NCBI GenBank assembly: GCA_907163375.1
Contig: CAJQUW010002197.1
Span: 596,501-660,500 of the forward strand
Direction: 5' to 3'
From: Prostheceraeus crozeri
Taxonomy: Eukaryota; Platyhelminthes; Polycladida; Euryleptidae
Length of the DNA stretch: 64,000 nucleotides
Part shown: positions 1 to 10,060 of the stretch, in pieces
Position numbering within the stretch: the stretch's first letter is position 1
Layout of the letters: the number at the start of each line of letters is the position of its first letter
Made by a program: the position numbers and the translations under genes
The notes under the pieces: generated by a model
Databases searched by the model: none
Seen by the model: the letters and a program-made list of their open reading frames with translations, nothing else
What the model was told of the DNA's origin: nothing

Positions 1-667
1 GCATCTTGAGATACCGATCCTTGTTGACGGAGGTGTCGAAGAAGAACGGTCCGTAGATACCTGATTGGCTGATTGCCGCCCAGACGGTGGTGCGTGGCGA
101 GTGCATAGACTCTTGCTTGATCCAGTGAGGGTTCTGGTTGGCCCAATAACGACAATTGTAGCGATTCACACCACCATCCAGATGGAAGTGAGTTCCATCG
201 GACCAGGTTAGTTCCACTAGATGGCTCGGGTTGGCTTGGATGCGCAGTAGCTCCTGTTCTGCGAACTCCATTCGGTTTTCCAGATCTTCTTCGTGTAATC
301 GCTGCACCACCTGGACCTTGTACGGATGCCATCCATAGTCATGGAGGATGCGCTGGATAGTGCGGCGACTCACTTGAAGGGCATTAGATGCACGACGGGT
401 AGATGTGTTTGAGTCCTCCTGGAAGTGCTGCACAACTCGTTCCACATTCTGCTCCGTTCGTTCAGAAGATGACCGGTCCCACTTGACAGTCACCACACTA
501 CCATTGGTCAACAGGTTTGTGTGCCACCGCTTTATGGTACGGGCATCCGGTGCTCTCGCGTTCTTGTCATACTCTGAATGATAAAGCCTTTGTACCTCCA
601 CTGGACTCTTGAGCCATTCGTACCAAGCCGCGCATTTTGCTCGTTCTGCAACCGAATAATCATCCAT
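1..667 (-). CDS. mariner/IS630-type transposase, N-terminal 222 codons (cut by window edge)
   Basis: This is a second copy of the transposase at 61865-62920, reading off the left edge of the window. It begins with the same Met-Asp-Asp-Tyr start (ATG complement at 665-667) and aligns base for base without indels to 62254-62920. I count about 17 substitutions in 667 bp. No stop codon arises in the visible frame. It carries the N-terminal helix-turn-helix region (QRLYH...; TIKRRHTNLLTSGSV equivalent) and reaches past the first catalytic Asp. The family motif W-S-D-E-A-H reads W-S-D-G-T-H here, so the residue after the Asp is Gly rather than Glu. The C-terminal half with the other two catalytic Asp residues lies outside the window. 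Whether this copy is functional cannot be judged. Confidence 0.9.
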   Translation of the reverse strand, partial: MDDYSVAERAKCAAWYEWLKSPVEVQRLYHSEYDKNARAPDARTIKRWHTNLLTNGSVVTVKWDRSSSERTEQNVERVVQHFQEDSNTSTRRASNALQVSRRTIQRILHDYGWHPYKVQVVQRLHEEDLENRMEFAEQELLRIQANPSHLVELTWSDGTHFHLDGGVNRYNCRYWANQNPHWIKQESMHSPRTTVWAAISQSGIYGPFFFDTSVNKDRYLKM

Positions 668-1016
668 TCTTGTATGTTCGATTCTTTTCAGATAGTGATT
701 TAATCGTTGAATGATATTTTATATGACATGGAAGTAACTGAACAATATTCACTTCAAGACTGCACACAATTCGTTGTGCAGAATACGATTCAAGTTAAGT
801 TAATTAACTTGATCTAGATTTTCGATGTCAACAAAATGAGTACATGTCATTCGGTCAATAGAATCAGAATTTTCTGACAATTCTCAGTACAACAGGTAAA
901 GTCATCATAAATCCTATACTCCAAACTAGTATGAGTCGAAATTTCATGACGATCGGATGAATGTTTGAGGAGTAATAAAAGTTAAAAATCCTACGGTTTA
1001 CATGCGCCACCCTGTA
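1..1016 (-). mobile_element. mariner-type DNA transposon, right-hand 1 kb (left end outside window)
   Basis: The transposase portion is followed by about 170 bp of 5' untranslated DNA and then a 176-bp terminal inverted repeat (841-1016). That TIR matches both TIRs of the complete copy at 61526-63269 and ends in CACCCTGTA, with TA at 1015-1016. Orientation is the same as in the distal copy. The outer TIR end differs by a few bases (GCGCCACCCTGTA retained, a few changes just inside), consistent with some drift since insertion. Confidence 0.9.
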
Positions 1017-1022
1017 CTTTCA

Positions 1023-1328
1023 CAGTGAATAAAGGCGAATATCAACAATTCTATATCAAAGATTTTATCTTCAATTATCAAGATTTCAGTTATAGTTAAG
1101 ATTCATTGCCTATTTTAAAACACTGTTTGAAAGCATGCTCAAAGCCTCATTTCTAAAAACCATGTTGGAAAGCGAGGTTTTCTAGCCATACTTTTAACAG
1201 ATCATAGAACTCATGCTCAAACTTGTCGTTTTAAAACCATGCTTGAAAACAATTAATTGGAGCAATGTACAAATAGCACGGTTTAATTCATGCTAAAACC
1301 TGGTTTTAAAAGTAGTCTTTATTCACTG
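1023..1328. mobile_element. possible short MITE with 12-bp perfect TIRs
   Basis: CAGTGAATAAAG at 1023-1034 recurs as its exact reverse complement at 1317-1328. The roughly 280 bp between contain several degenerate repeats of an AAACCATGCTTGAAA-like word and no coding capacity. It lies immediately beside the end of the mariner-type element. The inverted repeat is real, but calling it an element is an inference. I saw no convincing target duplication. Confidence 0.35.
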
Positions 1329-1452
1329 TCCCCTCAGCAATGCAATTGAATTGACTTCAGAAGCCTTATTTTGTTTAGCCAAATACAACATGCAGCTATC
1401 GTGCCAAGTTAATGTCTATATTAGGAACTAAATGAAAAAGATGATGGCTTAA

Positions 1453-1635
1453 CGTCGCTATTCCCCCTTACTTAGGGCTTGGACGGTGCTGACATTGTCA
1501 GACTTTAATCTAGAGCGTTGTGATCTTTTAGTCCGGATGCCCTTCCTGACGACTTCCGATGACACTTTCGGGACCTCGACCTCTGCACCGAAAATTCGCT
1601 ATTCCAAGCACTCAACCACTGTGTCACTGGAGACA
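1453..1635 (-). repeat. tRNA-derived SINE family B, copy 1
   Basis: This region is about 180 bp. Read on the minus strand, it starts with a tRNA-like head (GTGACACAGTGGTTGAGTGC-like A box). A conserved body follows, containing GGGCATCCGGACTAAAA and the ending ...GTCCAAGCCCTAAGTAAGGGGG. The same order is found at 7376-7565, 27115-27290 and 38193-38323. The short open frame at 1486-1698 is an accident of this repeat. Confidence 0.75.
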
Positions 1636-3949
1636 AATGTACAAATAGTGACTATCAAATCCATTTTCAACCGAAAAGGCAGTTATGAAAGCCGGTAACA
1701 TACTACTTAATACAATGTTTATTAGCTTGTACAAAGATAATCATGTATCTATTGTTATAATTCGAAAATTTCTAAAACACAAACTCAGTAAAATTCATGT
1801 ATGTTTGTTAGTCAAAAAATGTTTTAGCCCTTGTCTCATTCCATATCACGTTTTATTTAATGAACAAGAAGCCATTGATTGATAGATAGCAAAGTTTTAA
1901 AAAGGTCAAGCAGAAATAATAGGTTTCAATAAATAGAATAGACAAGATTAGCTTCTTCAATATATTTTGGTCATTAACATGATAAAGATTTTAAGATATT
2001 GATTGATTGACTCAATTTGCTTTCATTTGCTTGGAAAAATTATCTGTTTAATGGCTTTTATATTATGCAGTCACATCATAAAGATCGCATAGTGCCAGTT
2101 CACATTGGCATAGAATAGAAAGGTGTCCTCAAACCCAAGCAGTTTAAGAACGACGATTCCTTGTCAGCCGTAGACGCTGTGCTTCGCCCTACAGGGATTC
2201 GTCAGTGAGTCTCGGAATGACCCAAGCTAGCTTGAAATATCTACATTGACGACAGGCACGAACCTTTGTAGGGCAAAACATGTCACTTTTTTCTCCGGCC
2301 CACAGTTTCTTTTTTGACATTGCATCTGGCCCGACGGACATGTGTTCGATTTGTGATTTTTTGATTTCCCGAAATTTTGGTTCACTTCTTTCTTATTCGA
2401 CAGATTAAGCATTCATCCAAGAACTATGATTGCCTTTTCGTTGCGTGTAAACCTGAAGTCACAGATTTAGAGTGGTACAGATTATGACAATATGCTAAGA
2501 CATCCAAGCATGTCTCTCTTGCTAAACAGTACTACTGTGTGACATCGTGGGTCGTTCCGTGCCTGCATGTCGCTCGCGGGTTTCTTCTGCGTCCCCACGC
2601 AATTGTCATCGTAGTCAATCTGTTCCCCTCTAAATCTGTTCCTAGATAGACCGGCGTCATTGATGCCCACGCTTGAATTGAACAAAAAGGAACAAAGTAG
2701 TACATCACATGTGACGTTTGCTTGCCGTCACGTTATCGGAAGTTCACTTGTTGCTTCAATGAAGCATTCTCAACCTTCGCGTGTTTGAACGGCTGTATTG
2801 CTTAATAAATAACAAACAATCGATATTAATAAAATGGAAAATATTCTTATTCTTTTATTATGACCGACAAAATGCCGATGGAATTATGTTGTAGCCAACG
2901 CTATGAAAAGGTTGCCCGGCCCTGCTTTAAAAGATTACCTGCTGAATTATAAACGTGGAGCGAGGAAGACATTTTCAAATATTGAATTAAATACTTTAAT
3001 AAGTGTTTAACAAATTGTTAAGTAAACGATACGTGCTCAATAGGAAAGAATTCACGGCTCTGCTAATTTTCTCCTTTATCAATTTCTCATTTAATGCTCG
3101 TATCATTTCAGAAAGTGAGTAAGTATCAAATGCGTTTCAATCCTCATTTGTTTTGCTCACAATTCCGCTAGCTCATCATTCTAACCGCTGGAGTTATTGA
3201 TTGACCCATGAAGTACATGGGAATCGAGCTGCATTTGAAGATCATCTTCCGTGAGTTTCATAACTGACAGCTTGCGCTTTGAATCTAACTCCTAACTCCT
3301 TTTAGTCGGTACCATCGCATAGCATTTTGATAACAGTCAATTACCAGCTTTCTTACAAGAGATAAATTCCCTCATAGATGGAGCTAATGATCGTAATCCA
3401 GCGTTGATAATAAGTGATTGCAGTTGAAACTTGTGGCTATCACGAGACAAATCAACTTTGCTCAAAGGATGCTTCGAAAAATGATTAATTTTCAAATATT
3501 TTCTTCGGGCAGACACTTTAAAGTTGATTACAGTCATCCCCTGGAATATCAGACCTTGATTGCAGCGTTGATATTAGATGACGGTCTTTTTCTTCATCCC
3601 CAAAGTATATTTCGACTACTAAGATTCAGGCTAAAGATGCAATGCTGGGATATCGAAGTTGTTGACTCTAGGAGACTTTATTAAGTTGGTACTTACATCT
3701 GTGCTAAGATTCAAACTGCTTTAGAGATTTAAGCTGTGGCTGAAGATTAAGCTGGGATAAATTGAGTTATTGTGATTTTCTGTTGCACTTGTTCCGATCA
3801 TCAATTTAAATTGTGCGTGGGGGCGAGAGACTAAGATTCATTTCATGAGTTTTATTTCAATTATTTATTTTATTTAGTTTTATTTTATGGCAATTATTTC
3901 TACTCGCTTTTTGAGATTAAGGCTGAGATTCATTTGGTTGTTTGTTCCG
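1636..3949. other. non-coding stretch, one small dispersed repeat
   Basis: Apart from the family C fragment at 2149-2222, I see no splice-bounded coding exon, no tRNA and no long inverted repeat on either strand. Open frames here are under 90 codons and resemble no family I know. Confidence 0.5.
2149..2222 (+). repeat. dispersed repeat family C, copy 1
   Basis: The core reads TTGTCAGCCGTAGACGCTGT, then CGCCCTACAGGGATTCGTCAGT and TCTCGGAATG. Related copies lie at 32826-32870, 33058-33105, 53405-53475 (all +) and 63735-63830 (-, best preserved). The fragments share the order GGCAGCCGTAGACGC, CTACAAGG, CGTCAGT, GGAATGGCC. The identity of the parent element is unknown. Confidence 0.6.
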
Positions 3950-4140
3950 GTTGACTAAGATTCGGTTCACGTTGCGCTCGGGAGACCTTTGTTCAAGCCT
4001 TGGTCGGGTGAAACCTGAGACTTTTAAGATAGGTACACTCTGCATTCTTGCTAAGCACTCAGCAATAAATAGCAGCTCGCCCACATGGATGAATGGCTCC
4101 GCATCTAATGTGTTTCCGAGTATAAACAAAGTTTACCTAT
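3950..4140 (+). repeat. tRNA-derived SINE family A, copy 1
   Basis: A tRNA-like head with the B-box-like word TTCAAGCC is followed by TTGGTCGGGTGAAACCTGAGA, GATAGGTACACTCTGCATTC and the tail ...GAGTATAAACAAAG. The same modules in the same order occur on the minus strand at 15681-15889, 28453-28663 and 34765-34948. The head alone occurs at 6727-6800. Confidence 0.75.
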
Positions 4141-4203
4141 CTATTTATTTTTATTTTGTAAGTATTCTAAAGTTGGTTTGTACTTTTTCAAGTATATTGT
4201 AAT

Positions 4204-4891
4204 GAGGGCTGCGGAAGCGATTGATTTTTATTCGCTTTCGCTTCCACTCAAACCGCTTCCGCTTCCAATTATTGGAGACCGGACATGGGCTACACACCTT
4301 CTTATTTCTTCATTTTCAACTTTTTTACGAGTTATAGGTTCTGACGTTGACACTTCGCAGTCTCCACGAACTTTCTGTCGTGAACCCTAGCTGACTTGGC
4401 TAAAATTCAAATATTTTTCAAATTTACTGAAACTTTTGACCTTTTGGAAATTGTGAAATAAAAACGTCATATTTTCCCAACACGTGTGCAGTAAAAACAT
4501 ATCAAACGACCTCGAGAGCGTTTGAGAATGCTGCAGTGAAATTGCCTCAAGACACACCAATCCGCATTGTGTAAAGTTGTCATTGATAAGATGATATTGA
4601 GGTTTTCTGATTTCGAATGCCAGTATTCTGAGATAATGCACTTTCGTTTTCATCATAATGAGAAAATTAGAAGTAACTACATTTAGTAATACAGGTGTCA
4701 ATTTGCAATTAGGTGTAATAAGGTAAGCATTAAATATGACAACTATTACTTAACTCATATCAAGACTTAAGGTCAAAGGTCAGAAGTGCCTCGCCTCGCC
4801 CTGACACGCGAACTGCATCAGTCATCAGTATCATGTTACTTTCGGAAGAGGAAGCGATCATCGTGCATTCGCTTCCGCTTCCACACCCCTG
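4204..4891. mobile_element. non-autonomous hAT-type transposon with 8-bp target duplication
   Basis: The left terminus GAGGGCTGCGGAAGCG (4204-4219) matches the reverse complement of the right terminus, CAGGGGTGTGGAAGCG (4876-4891), at 13 of 16 positions with no gaps. The element is flanked by a perfect 8-bp direct repeat, ATTGTAAT, at 4196-4203 and 4892-4899. An 8-bp duplication and CAGGG-type termini are hallmarks of the hAT superfamily. The subterminal regions carry GCTTCCGCTTCC-rich repeats at both ends. The 688-bp interior has no recognisable transposase. A 104-codon minus-strand frame (4387-4701) resembles nothing I know, so the element is presumably mobilised in trans. Confidence 0.88.
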
Positions 4892-4899
4892 ATTGTAAT

Positions 4900-6726
4900 A
4901 GTTGGGACGCGCCTTTGGGCGTGGGTTCAACTGCTAATGATTATCCAAGATGATAGAGGACCCAAAAAAATACGTAGAGAGTAAGTCATCTAGCAAAGAT
5001 GCACGACTCATTAACAGGTCAGGCGAAAAGTGGCAAAATTATGCTACATTTGCATCTTCCTTGAGTCCCTTGATTAACCAATTTTATTTTAGAAAATGTC
5101 AACTTTGGCCATGTTGAAATAATCGACCGGCCGGTCTTCAAGATCGATGTCCGGGGTCTGGCCGCAGTCGTAGTTGCTAAAGCTTGCTGGCAAAAGCCCA
5201 ACCGGTCCGAAACAATGAACATACAATTGAATACAATGAACGAATACAATGAATATACAATGAACATGTGTCATTTTAGGGAAAACTGTTTTGCTCATCC
5301 ATGTAAATAATCGGACAGACGATTTTTGCAATATTTGAATACAAACCCCAGACAGTGATAACCAGAGACTGGATAACATTACATTTACTATCTTTAATTT
5401 ATTAAGCGTATACGCAACATTTCTTTCACTGCACACTTCTGTTTGACTAAGATGTAAGTGGCTAGCTTTTAGCTTTAGAAGTGATATTCAATAATAAAGG
5501 TGAAAGTTCTGATGTCATCTGATAATCAATGATTATTGCGCAATTTTAACTTAGTTTTCACGCAGATATTATTGTCTACTTTACAGTCCGTTTGATTTCA
5601 CTGAATATGTAAAAAATTCTTCTCTGTCGCAACTGATACGCAAGCTTTCTGTCATTGTTCGGTCGATAAAGTTAGTATCAGTGGCATGAAAACTTGTAAA
5701 TCCTTGTTGTGAAATGATATCAGCAGACAATTGGCGGCGTAACAGGAGATCATACCTATTTCTAATATCCGGTTGATCCATAGCCTCCGGTAATAAACGT
5801 CTTAGATGGACAACATGGTATTAATTGCGGATTAAAGTAACAATCAGAGAAGAAATAAGAAAATCGTGTCCCTTCAGGCAATTATTCGATAAATATAGAG
5901 GCGACACCGATGAGATCATTTAGTCAGATAGAGATTTTGTTAAGGAAATTTTTGATGCGCAATTTTTCTCTCATTAATTGTTACATTTGGGACTTGGCCA
6001 GGCCTAAATTGAGGTTGAAACTTAAATTGAGGAGTTTTGTTGCCAGTGTGGAGTTATAGATTTTTTGTGAAATAACTTTCTATCAGTGAATTTCATCTCC
6101 TGGAGTCACTCTTCATTTACTTAATATTATCACAATCAACGTTGTCTGATTGTCCTATAAGTCTAAACAACAATTTATAGTAATTTGTATGCATGATTCA
6201 TTCCTTTCACGTTAAAATAAATATATACAATGTATTTGCTCCTTTGATCGTCTATTGATCGGCCTAAAGTTGACTTTCTTAGTTAATATATTTTTGAATA
6301 CTAATTGATCGAGAACAAGCTACTAGACTTACGCTAAGTCTTAAGTCGACTGAGGTAGACTCAGGAGGGCTTAGGTCGGTCATCTCTGAACAAAAAACGA
6401 ACCCTTGAATGGTCCTGAAAATTCAGTTTCATTTTTAGTAAAGATGTGAAAGTCAGCGAATCGTTCATGATTGCGAGGAAATATCTTGATAAATTTCACG
6501 TGGTAATGAAGCTAATATTGTCCATCCTTGCTCTCATCATGGGCCATTAGGGTGCTTCATGATCTTTGAACAAAAACAGCAGAAACAAAGTTCACCTTTT
6601 CTATAAATAACAGTTTCTAAACAGAAAATTCATGTGTTACCTTCTTTTTACTGCATGGCCAATGACTTTGGACAACCGATATCGCCAGGCTAAATCCAAA
6701 ATTTAAAGTCAAAATTAAATAGTCCA
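4900..6726. other. non-coding stretch
   Basis: I see no gene. 5217-5265 holds a few tandem ATACAATGAAC-like words. The minus-strand frames at 5019-5436 are shadows over this repeat with no family resemblance. Confidence 0.5.
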
Positions 6727-6800
6727 ATGGCCTTGTTGTAGAGTGCTCGCACTGCCTTAGGTAGACCTTGGTTCGAGCCCTGGTCGTTGACACGGCTCCA
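6727..6800 (+). repeat. tRNA-like head of SINE family A (solo)
   Basis: GGCCTTGTTGTAGAGTGCTC (A-box region) is followed by AGACCTTGGTTCGAGCCCTG (B-box region). This is the head seen in the family A copies, without their body. The 3' sequence does not continue into the shared family A modules, so it is either a truncated SINE or a separate tRNA-derived insertion. Confidence 0.6.
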
Positions 6801-7375
6801 TCGTTGATAATTGCTAAATTTTTGCAGACATTTGAAGTAATATAAAGACAATGGAAAATATTTGCCCTCATGCTGTAGACAATGACAATAGATTACATAA
6901 TTACACAACCTCACAATTGTTATCTTAACCTTTCTCGTTTTGCCATAGTTTGCGAAGAAAATAATCTAGTACAACCGAATTTCTCTGAATTGCATTAATA
7001 ACGTTGACAGAAGACTTCCCAACATCCTAAAAATGTTTCAGTTTCCTGTGTGGCGCCCACAACATTGACCTTGCGCAAAATAAAAGTGACACACCAGCAT
7101 TCTTGAACAATCTATGCAAAGTTGATGCCGGCAAAGATAAAAAGAATGATTCTTTTGTATTGCCGTGCAATTTTGAGAAGAGAAAATCGAATCTGAGTTG
7201 ATTTCACTGCAATCTTTCAATTCATTTTGCTGACAAGTCAGTTTTTCAAATGGTTTTCTCATAAATTCGTTAGTTGATGATTCATTATATTTCAAATGAC
7301 AGATTACAATTCATAAGCTCTCACTGAATTTATTAATAATAAATAATTCAAATAGAATAGAATTTAGACAAGAAG

Positions 7376-7565
7376 ACGGTCTCCGTGGCACAGTGGTTAA
7401 GTGCTTGTCCTAGCGAACTTTCGTTCCAGATGTCGAGCCCCGAAGGTGTCATTGGAAGTCGGCAAGAAGGGCATCCGGACTAAAAATACTACAACAGCGC
7501 CCCATAAGTCGGACTATGTCAGCACCGTCCAAGCCCCAAGTGTGGGGAGTAGTGACGTAAAAGCT
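7376..7565 (+). repeat. tRNA-derived SINE family B, copy 2
   Basis: This is the best-preserved copy of the family. The head reads CGTGGCACAGTGGTTAAGTG and includes TCGAGCCCCGAAGG. The body has GTCATTGGAAGTCGGCAAGA and GGGCATCCGGACTAAAAATA, and the 3' part has CAGCACCGTCCAAGCCCCAA and GGGGAGTAGTGACGTAAAA. The 69-codon open frame across it is incidental. Confidence 0.8.
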
Positions 7566-7659
7566 TTGTTTTCATTTTTCAAGATGGTAGATAATATGGA
7601 AGTTAACTAGGCATGGCACCTGAACACTTTTTAGGAACTAAACTTTGATATTCTTCAAA

Positions 7660-8300
7660 TGCATTGTTTGGATGGAACTCAATATTTAGTTATTTTATTT
7701 ACATTGTGTTTGCAAAAAGCAGCATTTATTAATCATTACCGGCGCACAAACTTCGGAGGCGATTTGCCAGTAATGTGCTTAAAGTCATCTGCTTAAATGA
7801 AACATAGCTTTCTAATTTGTTGATAGATGATGTGTCATTGCTGTCATATTTCCTTGTATATCCACTTTGATTGTAACTTCGGTTACAGATGTTGTGGTTA
7901 AATTAAATAAATAAATAAAGTGATACTTAATGAATGCCCTTCGAAATTTAACTAGCTTGCTAATTTCAAACCTCAAATTTATCCGGGCATAGCTGCAAAC
8001 TTTAAATAGAAAGTTGTGTCAATGTTGAGAGATGTGGACTAGACCTGCTGATGATTCCTGATATTGGATGAAATGACAGCTACTCACATCTATTCCCATT
8101 TTTCATCTGAGGATGAAACTTAATATTTATTTATTCTTTTTACATTGTGCTTGCAAAAAAATAGCATTTATTAATCATTTCATACGCACTAACATAGGCG
8201 CTTTGCTAGTAGTGTGCTTAAAGTGACATTTAATGAATGCCCGTCAAAATTTCACTAATTTGCCAATTGCCAATCTGAAATTCACCCGGGCATGGCACAG
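7660..8300 (+). repeat. imperfect direct duplication
   Basis: 7667-7790 (TTTACATTGTGTTTGCAAAA, GCATTTATTAATCATT, GTGTGCTTAAAGT-like) recurs at 8110-8225. 7917-8000 (TTAATGAATGCCC, CGGGCATAGC) recurs at 8222-8296 (TTTAATGAATGCCCGTC, CGGGCATGGC). The segment is therefore two staggered copies of one non-coding unit of several hundred bp, with family E sequence (7990-8110) between them. Confidence 0.6.
7990..8110 (+). repeat. dispersed repeat family E, copy 1
   Basis: AGTTGTGTCAATGTTGAGAG, ATGTGGACTAGAC, GATGAAATGACAGCTA and TCCCATTTTTCATCTGAGG recur in order at 18965-19080, directly after the first SK exon. It contains no coding frame. A CTGATGA...GAAA arrangement here was checked for a hammerhead fold and rejected. 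Confidence 0.55.
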
Positions 8301-9857
8301 TGAGCATGTTGCAATGTTTCCTTTGTCTGGTACCGCGGTTTCAAACCAAAATCTGATGCAGACCGCACAATGCAGTCCGTTCTGTTTTGTAGAGCGTCAA
8401 GCCTCGACCAGGCTTGTAGTCTGCGACTCAAATTCTCGAAATTACCTCTTTTTAACACCATATTAACCCTTTTCTCAGATAGCATGATGCACGATCGTTA
8501 TGTTGAGTTTTCAGCTTTTCTGGGTTCTCTCTTAGCATATTAAATCTTCTACCCTCCGACATTGTGTTCTTTCTTAAGGAACTTTAAGAATATGAAAGAG
8601 TTTTCCTGGAAAATTAAATGCAGTTTCTGAATGAAGGTCCTTCAGCTTTAAGAAAACTCTTGTCGTAGCAGGGTGTCTTCAATTTATCGCAGAATATTCA
8701 AAGTTGCTCGACAAATTTGCTTTTTGCGTGAGAATTAAACGTGAAGTCGTATATTGTCAGGTCATGTGTATTTGGGTAACATTCCAGTAATTATTCAGAT
8801 TTTACATTGCCTAAGAAGTCAAATTTGAAGTTGTATTTTCCTTTACTTACATTTTTGATCCGGCTATATACATATATATATTTCGGGAGAGATTTGTGTG
8901 TCTTTTTCTCATTCAATTTGTTGTCATAACAGACTTAACAGCTTTTGACCAACATGACTTCGATGGAAGACATAGACATTCAAATTGTTGAACAATCAAT
9001 ATCAAATTTTGATTTAAAGCAAAGAGTGTTGTCAAGCAAGCAGTCATGGGAGTGGATCTAAAGTACATCGCTATTAAAAGGATTGCATTATCGAACTTCA
9101 TGTTATGAAATGCTTCCAATTTCTACCACTTTCAGTCATCTGTAACGATTACAGAAACAATCTTCCGGAGAAGGATCAATCATTTTCCTGAGGATGATTC
9201 TTCCTGTTATAGTAAATGCAGCCGAGTGATATCGTCAGACAAAAAGATTGTTACCAACAATAAAGACAAGATGAATTTTTTCATGAAACTGTTGGTAGCA
9301 GGTTCCGCAATCTTGGACGCGTCCCAAAAGTTGGAACACCGACGCGGGTGTGTACATATATATTCGATCGGAATATTTCTATCCAGTTCGATTTGGTCAA
9401 TTTTTGTGTAGAACACTTTGCTCCTCCTGAAGTTTTTGTGTTTCTAAAATTCAGATTATTATTGAGGACTTAATAACACAAAAACGCATAGAAATGTACT
9501 ACATTTGTATCAAGGCGATGCTTCAAAATATGATGTTTTTCACGGATATCATGGTCCTATAATAGGTATGATGATACCGCAGTCGAATGCGTTCTGTTAT
9601 AAAGTGCAGGACTGTCGAAAACTTCGGCTATAGTTCCAAGACATGAACGACAACCTTCTTCAACCACACTTCAACTGTCACTTCTTCAAGTGCTACATAA
9701 ATAGGATAGCAAAAAGCAGCCTGTTCGGAATGTTGAACAACATAGTATTGAGACATATGTCCATCACAGTCTGTTTATCTAAAGAAATAGGATAACAGAA
9801 TAACTGAGCATGGCAAGCTGATTACATTATGAAAATTCAGATGAATAGAAAATCTAG
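8301..9857. other. non-coding stretch
   Basis: I see nothing beyond a short (TA)n run near 8868-8882. Open frames are under 80 codons and unrecognised. Confidence 0.5.
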
Positions 9858-10060
9858 TCTGAAAATGAGACTTTTGCAGAATAATGTACACCGTAAGGCA
9901 AGAACGAATCTGCGCGTCTGCCGAGTTCTGCGCGGTTCCTCACGTGTAATACTAACGACAATTCAATATATCAATCATGCCTAGATTTTGAAAGCATCAA
10001 CGAGTCGTGCTTGAAAAATCTAGGCATAATTGATATGTTAAAACGTTACACGGTAACTGA
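9858..10060 (+). mobile_element. partial foldback element with a strong hairpin
   Basis: 9858-9945 (TGAAAATGAGACTTTTGCAG, GCAAGAACGAATCTGCGCGTC) is related to both arms of the foldback element at 48551-49197. It is followed by a 29-bp near-perfect inverted repeat, 9968-9996 against 10008-10036 (ATATCAATYATGCCTAGATT core). Weaker pairing extends outward through CACGTGTAA and CCGTGTAAC words. I read it as a truncated and rearranged relative of that family. Confidence 0.6.

Noticed and set aside
8040..8100. CTGATGA...GAAA arrangement suggesting a hammerhead ribozyme
   Set aside because: Stem II has a mismatch, and the required U after stem III and a pairing stem I are missing. The second copy of the repeat lacks the core.
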